64,000 nt of DNA from Paenibacillus dendrobii (GCF_009807035.1 NZ_WUBI01000001.1:744001-808000); one strand, 5' to 3'; positions 34,700-42,968 are shown, counted from the first letter of the stretch. Numbers and translations are program-made. The notes: generated from the sequence alone by a model not told the origin.

Positions 34700-35566
34700 T
34701 TAGATAACCGTTACATTTGACAAGTTTGCCTCCATGCCTTTGAGCGATGCGAAGGTCAGTTTATCCATCGTCGCGCCGTCAAAGGAGATGGTCTTGATGG
34801 CCCGGTAATACTTCTTGGAAAGTAATGATCCTTGGAATGACGCATTCTTGAGTGTCGCTCCCTTGAACGAAACTTTATTCAAACCCGCTTTGTCAAATTT
34901 GACGCCGATGAAGGTTTGGCCCTCAAAACGCAGCCCTGACAGATTGGAATTGGTGAAGTCGACTCCGTCGAAAATACAGTTTTCAAAGACGGTTTTACTG
35001 AGAGCGGTCATCGTCAGGTTAACGTCGGTCAATTTAGCGTTTATGAACTTTGCTCCGACCAGCCACGACTTGCTGAAATTGGTTCGCACAAGAGTCGTCT
35101 TATTGAAGCTTGCATTCGAAAGGTCAAGAGTAGACAGGTTGCATTCGGTCAGGTTTGCCCCGTCGAAACGGGCATCTCGCACATCGCTGCTCTTAAACGA
35201 GCTGCCGGTGAGGTCCGCGTTCGTGAAGTCGGAGCCTCGCAGCGCGCTGGAAGTGAATTTCCCCTTATGCGCGGTAACGCCCGCAAAATCGCTCTGCGTC
35301 AAGTTGCTTGAGCTAAAGTTCGTCACCACCTGCCGCTCAAGAACGCGGGAAAGGCTCGCGACCTCCTGGATCGTTTGCTCGATGTCGCCGATGCTCTCAA
35401 CGGTCATCTTAAAGGCTGTTTCATCGTCCTTGCCCTCGGCTTTGATTTCTCTGTAACGCTCCTGCAAATCGGAGAGCAAGTCGGCCTTTAATTCGGCGAC
35501 GCTCTTTACTCCATCGTAGGATGCAAAAAGACCGTTCAAATAACTTGTTAGTTTCTCATTCATCAC
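34700..35566 (-). CDS. HAAS-type prefix domain fused to a pentapeptide-repeat domain
   Basis: 288 residues. Residues about 1-75 form a helical HAAS/DUF1700-like signalling domain (LTSYLNGLFASYDGVKSVAELKADLLSDLQERY ... SIGDIEQTIQEVASL), usually encoded next to PadR regulators. The remainder is a pentapeptide-repeat beta-helix with many A/N-D/x-L/F-x-x units (e.g. GSDFTNADLTGSSF, DGVDFTNSNLSGLRF). The fusion is uncommon. Start GTG at 35566 or ATG at 35563, both after GGGAGG. Encoded between PadR and the exporter; role may be signalling or immunity. Confidence 0.8.
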   Translation of the reverse strand: MMNEKLTSYLNGLFASYDGVKSVAELKADLLSDLQERYREIKAEGKDDETAFKMTVESIGDIEQTIQEVASLSRVLERQVVTNFSSSNLTQSDFAGVTAHKGKFTSSALRGSDFTNADLTGSSFKSSDVRDARFDGANLTECNLSTLDLSNASFNKTTLVRTNFSKSWLVGAKFINAKLTDVNLTMTALSKTVFENCIFDGVDFTNSNLSGLRFEGQTFIGVKFDKAGLNKVSFKGATLKNASFQGSLLSKKYYRAIKTISFDGATMDKLTFASLKGMEANLSNVTVI

Positions 35567-35577
35567 ATGAAGCCTCC

Positions 35578-35907
35578 CTATAATAAGTTTTCAAGCACGC
35601 GCTGTGCATACTCCCAGTTGCTTTTGTTGCGTTCGTAAGTGTTCTTGCCTTTCTCGGTAATCCTAAAATATTTACGCCGTCCGCCCTGAGATTCATCCCC
35701 CCAATACCACTCGATATCACCGTCAGCCTCAAGCCGCCGGACGCTGGAGTACATCGTGGCTTCCTTTAATTCATACTCGCCGTCCGAACGCTCGGCAATC
35801 AGCTTGACAATTTCATAGCCGTAGCGGTCAGCCTCGGTTAAGAGTCGCAATATCATCGTGTCGGTATGGCCACGAAGCAGGTCGGATGTGATTTTGTTAT
35901 CGCTCAT
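35578..35907 (-). CDS. PadR family transcriptional repressor
   Basis: 109 residues. Winged-helix PadR domain: LLRGHTDTMILRLLTEADRYGYEIVKLI, then ELKEATMYSSVRRLEADGDIEWYWGDESQGGRRKYFRITEKGK with the wing-typical GGRRKYF. A short C-terminal dimerisation helix follows. Start at ATG 35907, with GGAGG eight bases upstream, rather than the longer frame to 35922. First gene of the operon and likely represses it; an inverted repeat CAAGGTA/TACCTTG lies upstream. Confidence 0.92.
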   Translation of the reverse strand: MSDNKITSDLLRGHTDTMILRLLTEADRYGYEIVKLIAERSDGEYELKEATMYSSVRRLEADGDIEWYWGDESQGGRRKYFRITEKGKNTYERNKSNWEYAQRVLENLL

Positions 35908-35954
35908 TACAATTACCTCCATGGCTACACTTTACAATACATTACTATGACAGT

Positions 35955-35983
35955 CAAGGTAGTTTGTTGAATAAAATACCTTG
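35955..35983. promoter_or_regulatory. Inverted repeat upstream of the PadR operon
   Basis: CAAGGTA (35955-35961) and TACCTTG (35977-35983) with a 15-base centre, about 50 bases upstream of padR. A candidate operator; spacing is unlike the short PadR boxes described for phenolic-acid regulators, so the assignment is loose. Confidence 0.35.
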
Positions 35984-36054
35984 GTGAATTTTCTGAGAAA
36001 TATACGGCTGGAAATCATTGAAATAACAACAATTACGGTTCACCATATAACACA

Positions 36055-36078
36055 AAAAGCCGCAACGATGCGGCTTTT
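36055..36078 (-). terminator. Terminator downstream of the VanZ gene
   Basis: AAAAGCCGCA / TGCGGCTTTT with a four-base loop. T runs on both strands, so it can work either way. A degenerate trace of the recurrent motif may precede it, not counted here. Confidence 0.7.
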
Positions 36079-36164
36079 AACGTATTACTCATTCCATTCA
36101 CCCGGCTAAACCAAGTCAAAGCGGGAATAACTTATTCGGAAACACTAACTAAATGAAGCACTTG

Positions 36165-37142
36165 TTAAAACAGCGATTTGATGCCTTTTATGATCCTTTG
36201 TCCCGTGTTTGCCTCTGTCAATGTCGTATCCCACATGACGACATTGACATCCGGATTCGGATTGTCGGTATAGAACGATATGGTTAGTTTGTCTACTCCG
36301 TGTAACGGGATATGAAAGGAGTCCGGGTGATGTTCTCCTAAAACCAATTCGTAAATCTCCGTTCCATCTGCGGTAAAAGTGATTTGGGTCCTCCCGGTGC
36401 TTGCGTTGTTAACATCATCCGGTATCGCAGCATAACCTGACATTCTTGCGTATTGACCTTTTAATTGATAAGAAAACGCGTTGTTTTTTACGTTTTTTCG
36501 ACTGTAAAGATTGATTCGAGGTTCGACCTTGGTTTGATCTGCTGTAAAACCTGTAAGGCTTTCATCCCACAGCACAGTCCCTTTTGCGAGGGCAAGATCA
36601 TTCAGCGCGACCGTCTTTCCTTCTCCGTGCTCCACATATTGATTGATGCCGCCAACGACGATAATCGTGCCCGCCGAGATGACAACCGCTGTCAGAATGA
36701 TTCTGCACATCGCTTTCATTGAAAATCGATGATGAACGACGAGCCGCTGTGACGCGTATCCCACCGCAGCCCCTATAGTGTTAATGATGATATCGTCTAT
36801 ATCAAAAGCTCCCAGCCGGGAAATCATTTGCAATGTCTCGAGGATCGTAATAGACAGAATAAAGAAGCCGATAAAGCGGAAAAACGTGCAGCGAAACAGA
36901 AGTGGGATCAATATACCGAAAGGGATGAACGCAAGAAAATTACTCCATTCAAATACCCAAATTCGGTAATCTCTTCCTATGGGAAGGTGTAAAGGAATCC
37001 CCCCAGGTATGACGTTAAATCGCAGGCTCGGATCTTGACTAAGTGAGCCTCTCTGAAAACCTATGAATATAAAATAAAGGGTTAATAAAGTATAAAGCCC
37101 CAACACCGTTATGATGATCTTTCGAAATTTCCCTTGATACAT
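36165..37142 (-). CDS. VanZ-like membrane protein with C-terminal NPCBM-like domain
   Basis: 325 residues. Residues 1-155 contain about five membrane helices with VanZ features: NFLAFIPFGILIPLLF and FDIDDIIINTIGAAVGYASQ. A soluble C-terminal domain of about 150 residues (TGRTQITFTADGTEIYELVLGEHHPDSFHIPLHGVDKLTISFYTDNPNPD-VNVVMWDTTL) resembles NPCBM/NEW2 sugar-binding modules. A surface protein binding glycans or teicoplanin-like molecules is possible. AAGGG is seven bases before ATG. Monocistronic. Confidence 0.8.
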   Translation of the reverse strand: MYQGKFRKIIITVLGLYTLLTLYFIFIGFQRGSLSQDPSLRFNVIPGGIPLHLPIGRDYRIWVFEWSNFLAFIPFGILIPLLFRCTFFRFIGFFILSITILETLQMISRLGAFDIDDIIINTIGAAVGYASQRLVVHHRFSMKAMCRIILTAVVISAGTIIVVGGINQYVEHGEGKTVALNDLALAKGTVLWDESLTGFTADQTKVEPRINLYSRKNVKNNAFSYQLKGQYARMSGYAAIPDDVNNASTGRTQITFTADGTEIYELVLGEHHPDSFHIPLHGVDKLTISFYTDNPNPDVNVVMWDTTLTEANTGQRIIKGIKSLF

Positions 37143-37271
37143 GCATACACCCTTTCTTCTTCATAGGAAAAACTTGGTTCTAAGTTTATATGCCGGCATT
37201 ATTCCAGTCAAATATTATCAATCACTATCTGCGCCATACAATCGATTATCATAGTCCGGCGTGACCCGCAC

Positions 37272-38549
37272 TCATCGCTCAATGACCTGTTCTCGACCTG
37301 GGCCGATGGATAGTGTCGTAATCACTACGCCGATCTCCGATTCGATAAATTCGACATAATTCCTTGCCGCTCCAGGCAGCTCTTCCATTGTAGAAGCTTG
37401 TGAAATATCGCACTTCCAGCCAGGAAGCAGCTTATAGATCGGCTTGGCTGAGGATAACTTTGATGTGATGGGAAAGTCGTCGATCACTCCCTGGTCCGTC
37501 TCGTAACCAACGCATACGGGGATCTCATCCAAGTATCCCAGAACATCTAAGTTCGTGAGAGCTACAGATGTTGCCCCTTGAATTTTGCAGCCGTATCTCG
37601 TCGCTACGGTATCGAACCATCCGACCCTTCTTGGCCGTCCCGTCACGACTCCGAATTCACCCGCATCTCCCCCGCGTCTTCTGAGCTCATCGCCCTCTTC
37701 GTCGCCCAGCTCAACGACGAATGGACCTGCGCCGACACAACTGGAATACGCCTTCGTAACAGCTACAACCTTTTCGATGGCATACGGCGGAAGACCAGCT
37801 CCTACAGAAGCAAAGCCGGCGAGAGTCGAAGAAGAGGTGGTGAACGGATAAATTCCATGATCCGGGTCCCGGAGCGCTCCAAGCTGTCCTTCGAGCAAGA
37901 TCCCTTCCCCGCTGCGATACGCCTTATTCAACAACACCGTCGTATCGTCAAGGTAAGGCATCAAGACCTCCGCCTGTTCTTGAAGTGCGGATAACCATTC
38001 CTCCGCATTGATTGGAGACTGTCCATACAGGTGCCGAAGCAGGATATTTTTGTTCTCCAACAATTGTTCCAGCCGATCCTGAAGACGCGTTTTGTCAAAT
38101 AGATCGGCGATTTGAATTCCGAGCTTCGCATACTTATCGGCATAAAAAGGAGCAATACCGCGTTTGGTTGAACCGAAGCTGCGAGCCCCCAGTCTCTCTT
38201 CGTTAAGGGCGTCGAACAGCCGATGCACCGGCAATACGACTTGAGCCCGCTCAGAGATTCGTAATTGTGGACGCGGAACCCCCCGTTCCGATAAGGAATT
38301 TAATTCTTGCAATACGACATCCATATCTATGGCTGCACCAGGCCCGATAACGTTCACAACGTCCGGGTGGAATACTCCCGAAGGCAGCATTCGTAACGCG
38401 AATTTTCCGAGTGAATTAATAATCGTATGCCCGGCATTACTTCCTCCCTGATATCTCACGACATATTTGGCTTCGGCTGCCATGACGTCAGTTATTTTAC
38501 CCTTGCCTTCATCTCCCCAATTTGCTCCTACTACGGCGGTTACCGTCAT
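37272..38549 (-). CDS. purA: Adenylosuccinate synthetase, variant form
   Basis: 425 residues, near the usual 430. Converts IMP + Asp + GTP to adenylosuccinate. Conserved: NWGDEGKGKITD (catalytic Asp and P-loop), QGGSNAGHTI, GSTKRGIAPFYADKYAKLGI, and GRPRRVGWFDTVATRYG. The base-recognition motif is odd: the usual T-K-L-D reads TNLDVLG here, so the lysine that helps hold guanine is Asn. Not a PurZ-type enzyme, since the catalytic Asp is present. It is divergent from a LysR regulator rather than in a purine operon, so it may be a second, specialised copy. Confidence 0.85.
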   Translation of the reverse strand: MTVTAVVGANWGDEGKGKITDVMAAEAKYVVRYQGGSNAGHTIINSLGKFALRMLPSGVFHPDVVNVIGPGAAIDMDVVLQELNSLSERGVPRPQLRISERAQVVLPVHRLFDALNEERLGARSFGSTKRGIAPFYADKYAKLGIQIADLFDKTRLQDRLEQLLENKNILLRHLYGQSPINAEEWLSALQEQAEVLMPYLDDTTVLLNKAYRSGEGILLEGQLGALRDPDHGIYPFTTSSSTLAGFASVGAGLPPYAIEKVVAVTKAYSSCVGAGPFVVELGDEEGDELRRRGGDAGEFGVVTGRPRRVGWFDTVATRYGCKIQGATSVALTNLDVLGYLDEIPVCVGYETDQGVIDDFPITSKLSSAKPIYKLLPGWKCDISQASTMEELPGAARNYVEFIESEIGVVITTLSIGPGREQVIER

Positions 38550-38657
38550 TCCATTTGCCCCCTCGCTTGATTTGCTTACAGAAATAATGATAATAGAAAT
38601 AAAGCATATTATAATAATTGATATTAGTAATAATAGATATAAAGAGAGGTAATGGAT

Positions 38658-39539
38658 ATGCAGGTTAATCTGGAGTGGTACCGCGTTTTTTATTGGATTG
38701 CAAGAACAGGCAGCTTATCCAAGGCCGCTGAACGCCTTCATATTACGCAGCCGGCCGTCAGCCATACCGTGAAGCAGCTTGAGAGCGCACTTGGCGGACC
38801 CTTGTTCTTCCGGACTTCAAAAGGAGTGACATTAACGAAGGAAGGAAAGGTGCTTTTCCAATACACTGATCAGGTTTTCCATATGATTGACAGTGCCGAA
38901 CAGGCCATTGCAGAGATGAACAATTTGAACAGCGGAGAAATTGCGATCGGAGCCAGTGACACGTTATGCAAGCACTTCTTATTGCCTTATCTGGAGGAGT
39001 TTCATGTTCTGCATCCCGCAATTCGAATCCAAGTCACCAATCGGACGACTCCAGAAACGATTGCACTACTGAAAGAAGGCAAAATCGACTTCGGCATCGT
39101 TAGCCTACCTGTATCCGATAAACAGGTATTGTATCGTGAAAGCACACCGATCCGGGATTGTCTTGTCGGGGGAAGAGCTTACCGGGATCTTGCGGCAGGC
39201 AGCCCGCTTTCCATTGAAAACCTTAAGCGTTATCCTCTCCTGATGCTCGAACCTGGCAGCAGCACAAGACGTTATCTTGATGATTTTGTCTCTTCGCATG
39301 GGATTCTGCTAGAGCCTGAATTCGAGCTGGGGAGTGTGGATCTTTTGGTGCAGTTCGCCCGCAGCGGATTTGGCCTTGCATTTGTCATTCGGGATTATAT
39401 ACAAGACGAGATCGAATCAGGTGGACTCGTTGAGATACCTTTGAAGCCACCGCTGCCTGAACGAAAGATAGGAATTGCGACGCTTCGCGGCGTTCCTCTA
39501 TCTTCTGCCACCCGATCATTCCTTGCTTTACTGCCTTGA
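38658..39539 (+). CDS. LysR family transcriptional regulator
   Basis: 293 residues. N-terminal winged HTH (FYWIARTGSLSKAAERLHITQPAVSHTVKQLESALGGPLFFRTSKGVTLT) and a periplasmic-binding-like effector domain (IAIGASDTLCKHFLLPYLEEFHVLHPAIRIQV). Divergent from the variant purA with a 100-base AT-rich shared region, so purA is the likely target. The second ATG (38658) is preferred to 38652 because GAGAGG lies eight bases from it. Effector unknown. Confidence 0.9.
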   Translation: MQVNLEWYRVFYWIARTGSLSKAAERLHITQPAVSHTVKQLESALGGPLFFRTSKGVTLTKEGKVLFQYTDQVFHMIDSAEQAIAEMNNLNSGEIAIGASDTLCKHFLLPYLEEFHVLHPAIRIQVTNRTTPETIALLKEGKIDFGIVSLPVSDKQVLYRESTPIRDCLVGGRAYRDLAAGSPLSIENLKRYPLLMLEPGSSTRRYLDDFVSSHGILLEPEFELGSVDLLVQFARSGFGLAFVIRDYIQDEIESGGLVEIPLKPPLPERKIGIATLRGVPLSSATRSFLALLP

Positions 39540-39576
39540 GTGCATATAAAAGCAGCCAGAATCCGAAGGCAAGAAA

Positions 39577-39600
39577 AATGCACCTCTCTCGAGGTGCATT
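39577..39600. terminator. Bidirectional terminator between lysR and the ABC-F gene
   Basis: AATGCACCTC TCTC GAGGTGCATT, a perfect 10-bp stem between convergent genes, with T-rich flanks on the minus-strand side (TTTTTCTT). Confidence 0.8.
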
Positions 39601-39613
39601 CACTCACATTCAT

Positions 39614-41092
39614 CTACATCGATATCATTTTGGTTGCAACAGTTTCTTGAAATGCCTGATCATGCTCCACAATAACCATCGTGGGATTAAATGTTAGAAT
39701 GAGCTCTTCAATCTGCATGCGCGAATAAAGATCAATAAAATTTAACGGTTCATCCCAAATATATAAATGTGCTCTTTCACATAAACTTTTGGCGATAAGC
39801 AGCTTTTTCTTTTGTCCGCCTGAATAATGAGATATGTCTTTCTCAAACTGAATTCGGTCAAAATCCATCTTGCGTAGGATCGATTTAAATAATGGTTCAT
39901 CAATTTCATGTTCTTCAATAAAGTCCGATAACATTCCCTTCAAATGAGAAGTGTCCTGTTCAACATAGGAAATGACAAGTCCAGAACCTAAATGGATTGA
40001 GCCTGTATGTTGTATTTGATTTCCTAAGATCAGTTTTAGAATACTGCTTTTTCCGCTTCCATTTTGTCCATCCAGTACTATTCGGTCACCTTGTTCAACG
40101 GTAAAGCTAACTGGCTTATTCACGATTTGGCCATCGTACTGAACAGACACATCAGCCATAACAACCAAATCTTTTGACTGAAGTTCCAATGGTTCTAATT
40201 TTAATGACTCGGTTTTTTCTACATTTTTGAGCAGTTTGGACTTTTCCTCAATCGCTTTTTGCTGCCTTGATTCAATGTTCTTTGCTCTCTTCATCATTTT
40301 GGCCGCTTTATGTCCTACAAATCCCTTGTCCAACTTAGAACCTGAATTCGTTGTCCCATTTTTTGAAGCTTCCACTTGATTAGACCAACCTGCTGAACGC
40401 TTGGAGGACTGTTTTAATCTCCCGATATCTTTTTGTAGACGCTCATTGGTTGCCTCTTCGTGCTCCTGCTGTCTATCAAAATTTAACTTCCAAGAAGAAT
40501 AATTCCCACTTTGAACTTCAATATCCGATCTATTGATCGATAAGATATGGTCAACGCATCCATCCAAAAAGATTCTGTCATGTGAAATTAAGATAAATCC
40601 CTTTTTCTTCTTTAAATAATTAGAGACAATCTTGCGTGCACCGGTGTCTAAATGGTTGGTTGGCTCGTCAATTAATAGAAATTGGCCTTCATTCAAAAAT
40701 AACGCTGCAAGCAGTACCTTGGTTTGTTCTCCATTGGATAGTGTCTTAAATGGTCGGTACATCACTTCGGCATCAACATTTAGATAGGATATTTCACGAA
40801 GAAATTCCCAATCTTCCGCCTGGGGGCAAATTTCTTCAAGGACTTCATATGTGTACTTGTTTTTATCTGAAACCGGATAAGGAAAGTAATTGAATTCTAC
40901 CGAAGAAATGATTTTCCCGCTATACTCATAATTCCCTAATAATAGATTAAAGAATGTGGTTTTACCTCGTCCATTTCTACCGATAAAACCAAGTTTCCAA
41001 TCCGTATCGATTTGAAAGTTCACATTTTCAAAAATATTGTCAAAGCTGGCTGGATAAGAAAAAGTTAAATCTTGAACTTGGATCATTGACAT
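39614..41092 (-). CDS. Lsa-type ABC-F ribosomal protection protein
   Basis: 492 residues with two ABC domains and no membrane part. Domain 1: GRNGRGKTTF (Walker A), LSNGEQTKVLLAALFL, LLIDEPTNHLD. Domain 2: GQNGSGKSSILKLIL, YSGGQKKKLLIAKSL, IWDEPLNFIDL. A charged interdomain linker of about 90 residues, rich in Lys/Gln, is the antibiotic-resistance-determining arm. Lsa/Vga-type proteins displace lincosamides, streptogramin A and pleuromutilins from the peptidyl transferase centre. Start ATG 41092 with AAAGGAGG; the upstream 19 codons are excluded. Preceded by leader ORFs and attenuators and by a Cfr gene. Confidence 0.88.
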   Translation of the reverse strand: MSMIQVQDLTFSYPASFDNIFENVNFQIDTDWKLGFIGRNGRGKTTFFNLLLGNYEYSGKIISSVEFNYFPYPVSDKNKYTYEVLEEICPQAEDWEFLREISYLNVDAEVMYRPFKTLSNGEQTKVLLAALFLNEGQFLLIDEPTNHLDTGARKIVSNYLKKKKGFILISHDRIFLDGCVDHILSINRSDIEVQSGNYSSWKLNFDRQQEHEEATNERLQKDIGRLKQSSKRSAGWSNQVEASKNGTTNSGSKLDKGFVGHKAAKMMKRAKNIESRQQKAIEEKSKLLKNVEKTESLKLEPLELQSKDLVVMADVSVQYDGQIVNKPVSFTVEQGDRIVLDGQNGSGKSSILKLILGNQIQHTGSIHLGSGLVISYVEQDTSHLKGMLSDFIEEHEIDEPLFKSILRKMDFDRIQFEKDISHYSGGQKKKLLIAKSLCERAHLYIWDEPLNFIDLYSRMQIEELILTFNPTMVIVEHDQAFQETVATKMISM

Positions 41093-41114
41093 GATGATTC
41101 CTCCTTTGTATATC

Positions 41115-41153
41115 TCATGGTTGTTTCTTTTTATACAAAGTCGGCACATCCAT
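41115..41153 (-). CDS. Possible second leader peptide before the ABC-F gene (12 codons)
   Basis: ATG GAT GTG ... gives MDVPTLYKKKQP and a stop, 22 bases before the ABC-F start. A GGAG lies 12 bases ahead, within the right arm of the hairpin at 41166-41205. Weak evidence; it may simply be read-through sequence in the untranslated region. Confidence 0.3.
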   Translation of the reverse strand: MDVPTLYKKKQP

Positions 41154-41165
41154 CGTTTCTATATT

Positions 41166-41205
41166 CTCCGTATAAGTTTGATGGATATTAGCGACTTATA
41201 CGGAG
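41166..41205 (-). promoter_or_regulatory. Leader hairpin overlapping the leader ORF
   Basis: Perfect 12-bp stem CTCCGTATAAGT / ACTTATACGGAG with a 16-base loop on the minus strand. Its first arm is part of the last codons of the leader ORF, so a stalled ribosome would prevent its formation. This is the geometry of translational attenuation in antibiotic-induced resistance genes. Confidence 0.6.
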
Positions 41206-41241
41206 TATTACATGCGTAACAATCGTGTCTGAATCGCTCAT
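41188..41241 (-). CDS. Leader peptide of the ABC-F gene (17 residues)
   Basis: Encodes MSDSDTIVTHVILRISR. AAAGGAG lies 15 bases and AGAGGG two to seven bases before the ATG, a strong ribosome site for so short a frame. The final codons (CTC CGT ATA AGT CGC) form the 5' arm of a 12-bp hairpin. Inference: antibiotic-stalled ribosomes on this ORF open the hairpin and raise ABC-F expression. The peptide itself matches no leader I can name. Confidence 0.55.
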   Translation of the reverse strand: MSDSDTIVTHVILRISR

Positions 41242-41295
41242 TTCCCTCTCTCCTTTTGGCACATTTTTAACAAATCAAGTTATGAGAGAATAAAA

Positions 41296-41324
41296 AATCC
41301 TCCCAATTCGTAATTGGAAGGATT
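41296..41324 (-). terminator. Terminator/attenuator in the ABC-F leader
   Basis: AATCCTTCCAATT ACG AATTGGGAGGATT with one mismatch, followed by TTTTATT on the minus strand. It precedes the 17-codon leader ORF, so it either ends the cfr transcript or attenuates read-through into the ABC-F gene. Confidence 0.75.
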
Positions 41325-41411
41325 AGTCTTTCACTTCGATCAAATAAGTTCTATTTCACCATTAGAATCATGGTCATTAGAAATGTAAACTGATTTATAA
41401 AAAATGATAGA

Positions 41412-41466
41412 CTAACCCTATATTTTGTAGTTTGAAGTTATTCATTTCAAATAAAATATAGATTAG
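41412..41466 (-). promoter_or_regulatory. Large hairpin downstream of cfr, terminator-like
   Basis: Minus-strand arms CTAATCTATATTTT and AAAATATAGGGTTAG, with inner TTTGAA/TTCAAA pairing, followed by TCTATCATTTTTTA. A four-codon ORF (ATG AAC AAT GAT TAA, 41481-41467) with GAGAGGAC six bases ahead runs into its first arm, which again suggests ribosome-controlled folding. Confidence 0.5.
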
Positions 41467-41546
41467 TTAATCATTGTTCATCCATCAGTCCTCTCATAAA
41501 TGTATTTTTATATTAACAAGTTTTTAAATGAAATACAATAACGGCA

Positions 41547-42617
41547 TCATCTGCTCTCAAAATCCGGGTTGTTGCTTTTTTGATAATTTCCATACAATTG
41601 ACCGCAAGCAGCATCGATATCAATTCCAAATTGACTTCTAATGGTCACATGAATACCTGAAGATTTTAATATTCTATAAAAACGCATGGTATCACCCTCA
41701 TGAACTTCATCGAACCTTAATGGAGAACTGACAGTAGGGTTATATTTGATCAAATTCACATGATATAAACGTCCTTCAAGGTAACGACCTTTTAACAGAC
41801 TTACGACTTCTTTAGCATGTTCTATAGAATCATTCACACCAGGTAACATGATATAAGCAATATACACCTTTCTTGAAGTTATTCGTATATGCTCATCTAA
41901 TGTGTCCATTACATCTAATAAAGAATACCGATCGTTAATCGGCATCAACGTACTTCGTTGTTCGTGAAAAGGTGAATGTAGCGAAAACGTCAAATGGACT
42001 TGCGGATAACTCAGCGTCATTTTTTTGATACTTGGAATAATACCGATGGTTGAAATCGATATCCTGCGAGGGCTTAAAGCAAACAGCGTAAGATCCGTGA
42101 GTACATCTAAGGCATCAAAAACATGTACATTGGCTAGAGCTTCACCCATTCCCATAAAAGAAATACTATCCATGGAATGACCTTGCAAGTAAAAATAAAG
42201 GATTTGGTCCGTGATCTCATCTGAAGTCAAATTTCTTTTTAATCCAATGTCACCTGTTGCACAAAATTTACATCCAAAATGGCATCCGCACTGAGAAGAT
42301 ATACAAAATGATTCCCACCCCGCTCTATACTTCATATTTACCGTTTCTATTTTTTCATTACCTGAAATTTCAAATAAGACTTTCGTGACTTGCTCAGAAT
42401 GTTGTTCCTTTAAAGGCACAATATCTAAAATAGACTCTCCAAATTCCTTAACTAACATTTCTCTTAACGATTTTGGAAGTACATTCATTTCGTTGAATTG
42501 TTCGATTCTTTCTTTAAAAATGGCATTCAAGATTTGTTTCATTCTATAATCCGGGTAATGATGTTCCTTTAAGAATGCTTTTATTCTTGTATACTTATTC
42601 ATTTGTTTTAATTGCAT
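41547..42617 (-). CDS. cfr: Cfr-type 23S rRNA (adenine-2503-C8) methyltransferase
   Basis: 356 residues, radical SAM. C-x3-C-x2-C is in QCGCHFGCKFCATGD. With the start at ATG 42617, Cys105, 110, 112, 116, 119 and 338 fall at exactly the positions of staphylococcal Cfr. Long blocks also agree with Cfr rather than RlmN (FMGMGEALAN, ALSPRRISISTIGIIPSIKK, RSQFGIDIDAACGQLYGNY). Cfr methylation of A2503 C8 confers resistance to phenicols, lincosamides, oxazolidinones, pleuromutilins and streptogramin A. GGAAGG is nine bases upstream. A chromosomal Cfr-like (Clb-type) gene of Bacillales is the best reading; activity unproven. Confidence 0.9.
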   Translation of the reverse strand: MQLKQMNKYTRIKAFLKEHHYPDYRMKQILNAIFKERIEQFNEMNVLPKSLREMLVKEFGESILDIVPLKEQHSEQVTKVLFEISGNEKIETVNMKYRAGWESFCISSQCGCHFGCKFCATGDIGLKRNLTSDEITDQILYFYLQGHSMDSISFMGMGEALANVHVFDALDVLTDLTLFALSPRRISISTIGIIPSIKKMTLSYPQVHLTFSLHSPFHEQRSTLMPINDRYSLLDVMDTLDEHIRITSRKVYIAYIMLPGVNDSIEHAKEVVSLLKGRYLEGRLYHVNLIKYNPTVSSPLRFDEVHEGDTMRFYRILKSSGIHVTIRSQFGIDIDAACGQLYGNYQKSNNPDFESR

Positions 42618-42693
42618 TTTTCTCATCCTTCCAAAAGACTCTCTAGTTTTATAGGAGTAAATAGAAGGAGTTGTCTATCCTTAAGTTGAAACG

Positions 42694-42724
42694 CAAAAAA
42701 AGCACCGATAGAATTATCGAGGCT
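42694..42724 (-). terminator. Attenuator terminator upstream of cfr
   Basis: Minus-strand AGCCTCGATA ATTC TATCGGTGCT with nine of ten pairs and seven T. It lies between the leader ORF (stop at 42757) and the cfr start (42617), so transcription must pass it to reach cfr. Confidence 0.8.
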
Positions 42725-42756
42725 GAGCTTTCCATCATAAATGAGTCAATGCTTCG

Positions 42757-42903
42757 TCATTTATTCGCCGTAGAGGCAAAGCGCCGATAACTGTATATGT
42801 ATGGAATGTTTAGCGTAAAAAAGGACAGACTTCTCCCTTTGACCGCAAAATCAGTACCGATTTTCACATTTTTACCATACAGAATTCTAAAAACAGTTAA
42901 CAT
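42757..42903 (-). CDS. Leader ORF upstream of cfr (48 residues)
   Basis: Begins MLTVFRILYGKNVKIGTDFA and ends ...RRFASTANK. GGAGGTGA lies five bases before the ATG, one of the strongest ribosome sites in the window. A TTTACA-N17-TAGATT promoter is 37 bases upstream, and a terminator lies 33 bases after its stop. This leader-terminator-gene order matches antibiotic-inducible Cfr, ABC-F and erm-like genes. No homology to a known protein is recognised; the many RIL/YG/R-rich codons may include stall sites. Confidence 0.7.
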   Translation of the reverse strand: MLTVFRILYGKNVKIGTDFAVKGRSLSFFTLNIPYIYSYRRFASTANK

Positions 42904-42939
42904 TGCTTTCACCTCCCCTTGTCAAATTTATTATTGAGT

Positions 42940-42968
42940 AATCTAGCATAAAAGTGAATATGTGTAAA
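42940..42968 (-). promoter_or_regulatory. Promoter of the cfr leader transcript
   Basis: TTTACA (42968-42963), 17 bases, TAGATT (42945-42940) on the minus strand, upstream of the leader ORF. Confidence 0.65.

Noticed and set aside
37272..38549. PurZ (2-aminoadenine synthesis) identity for the PurA homologue
   Set aside because: The catalytic Asp in NWGDEGKGK is kept, whereas phage PurZ lacks it; no phage genes are nearby.
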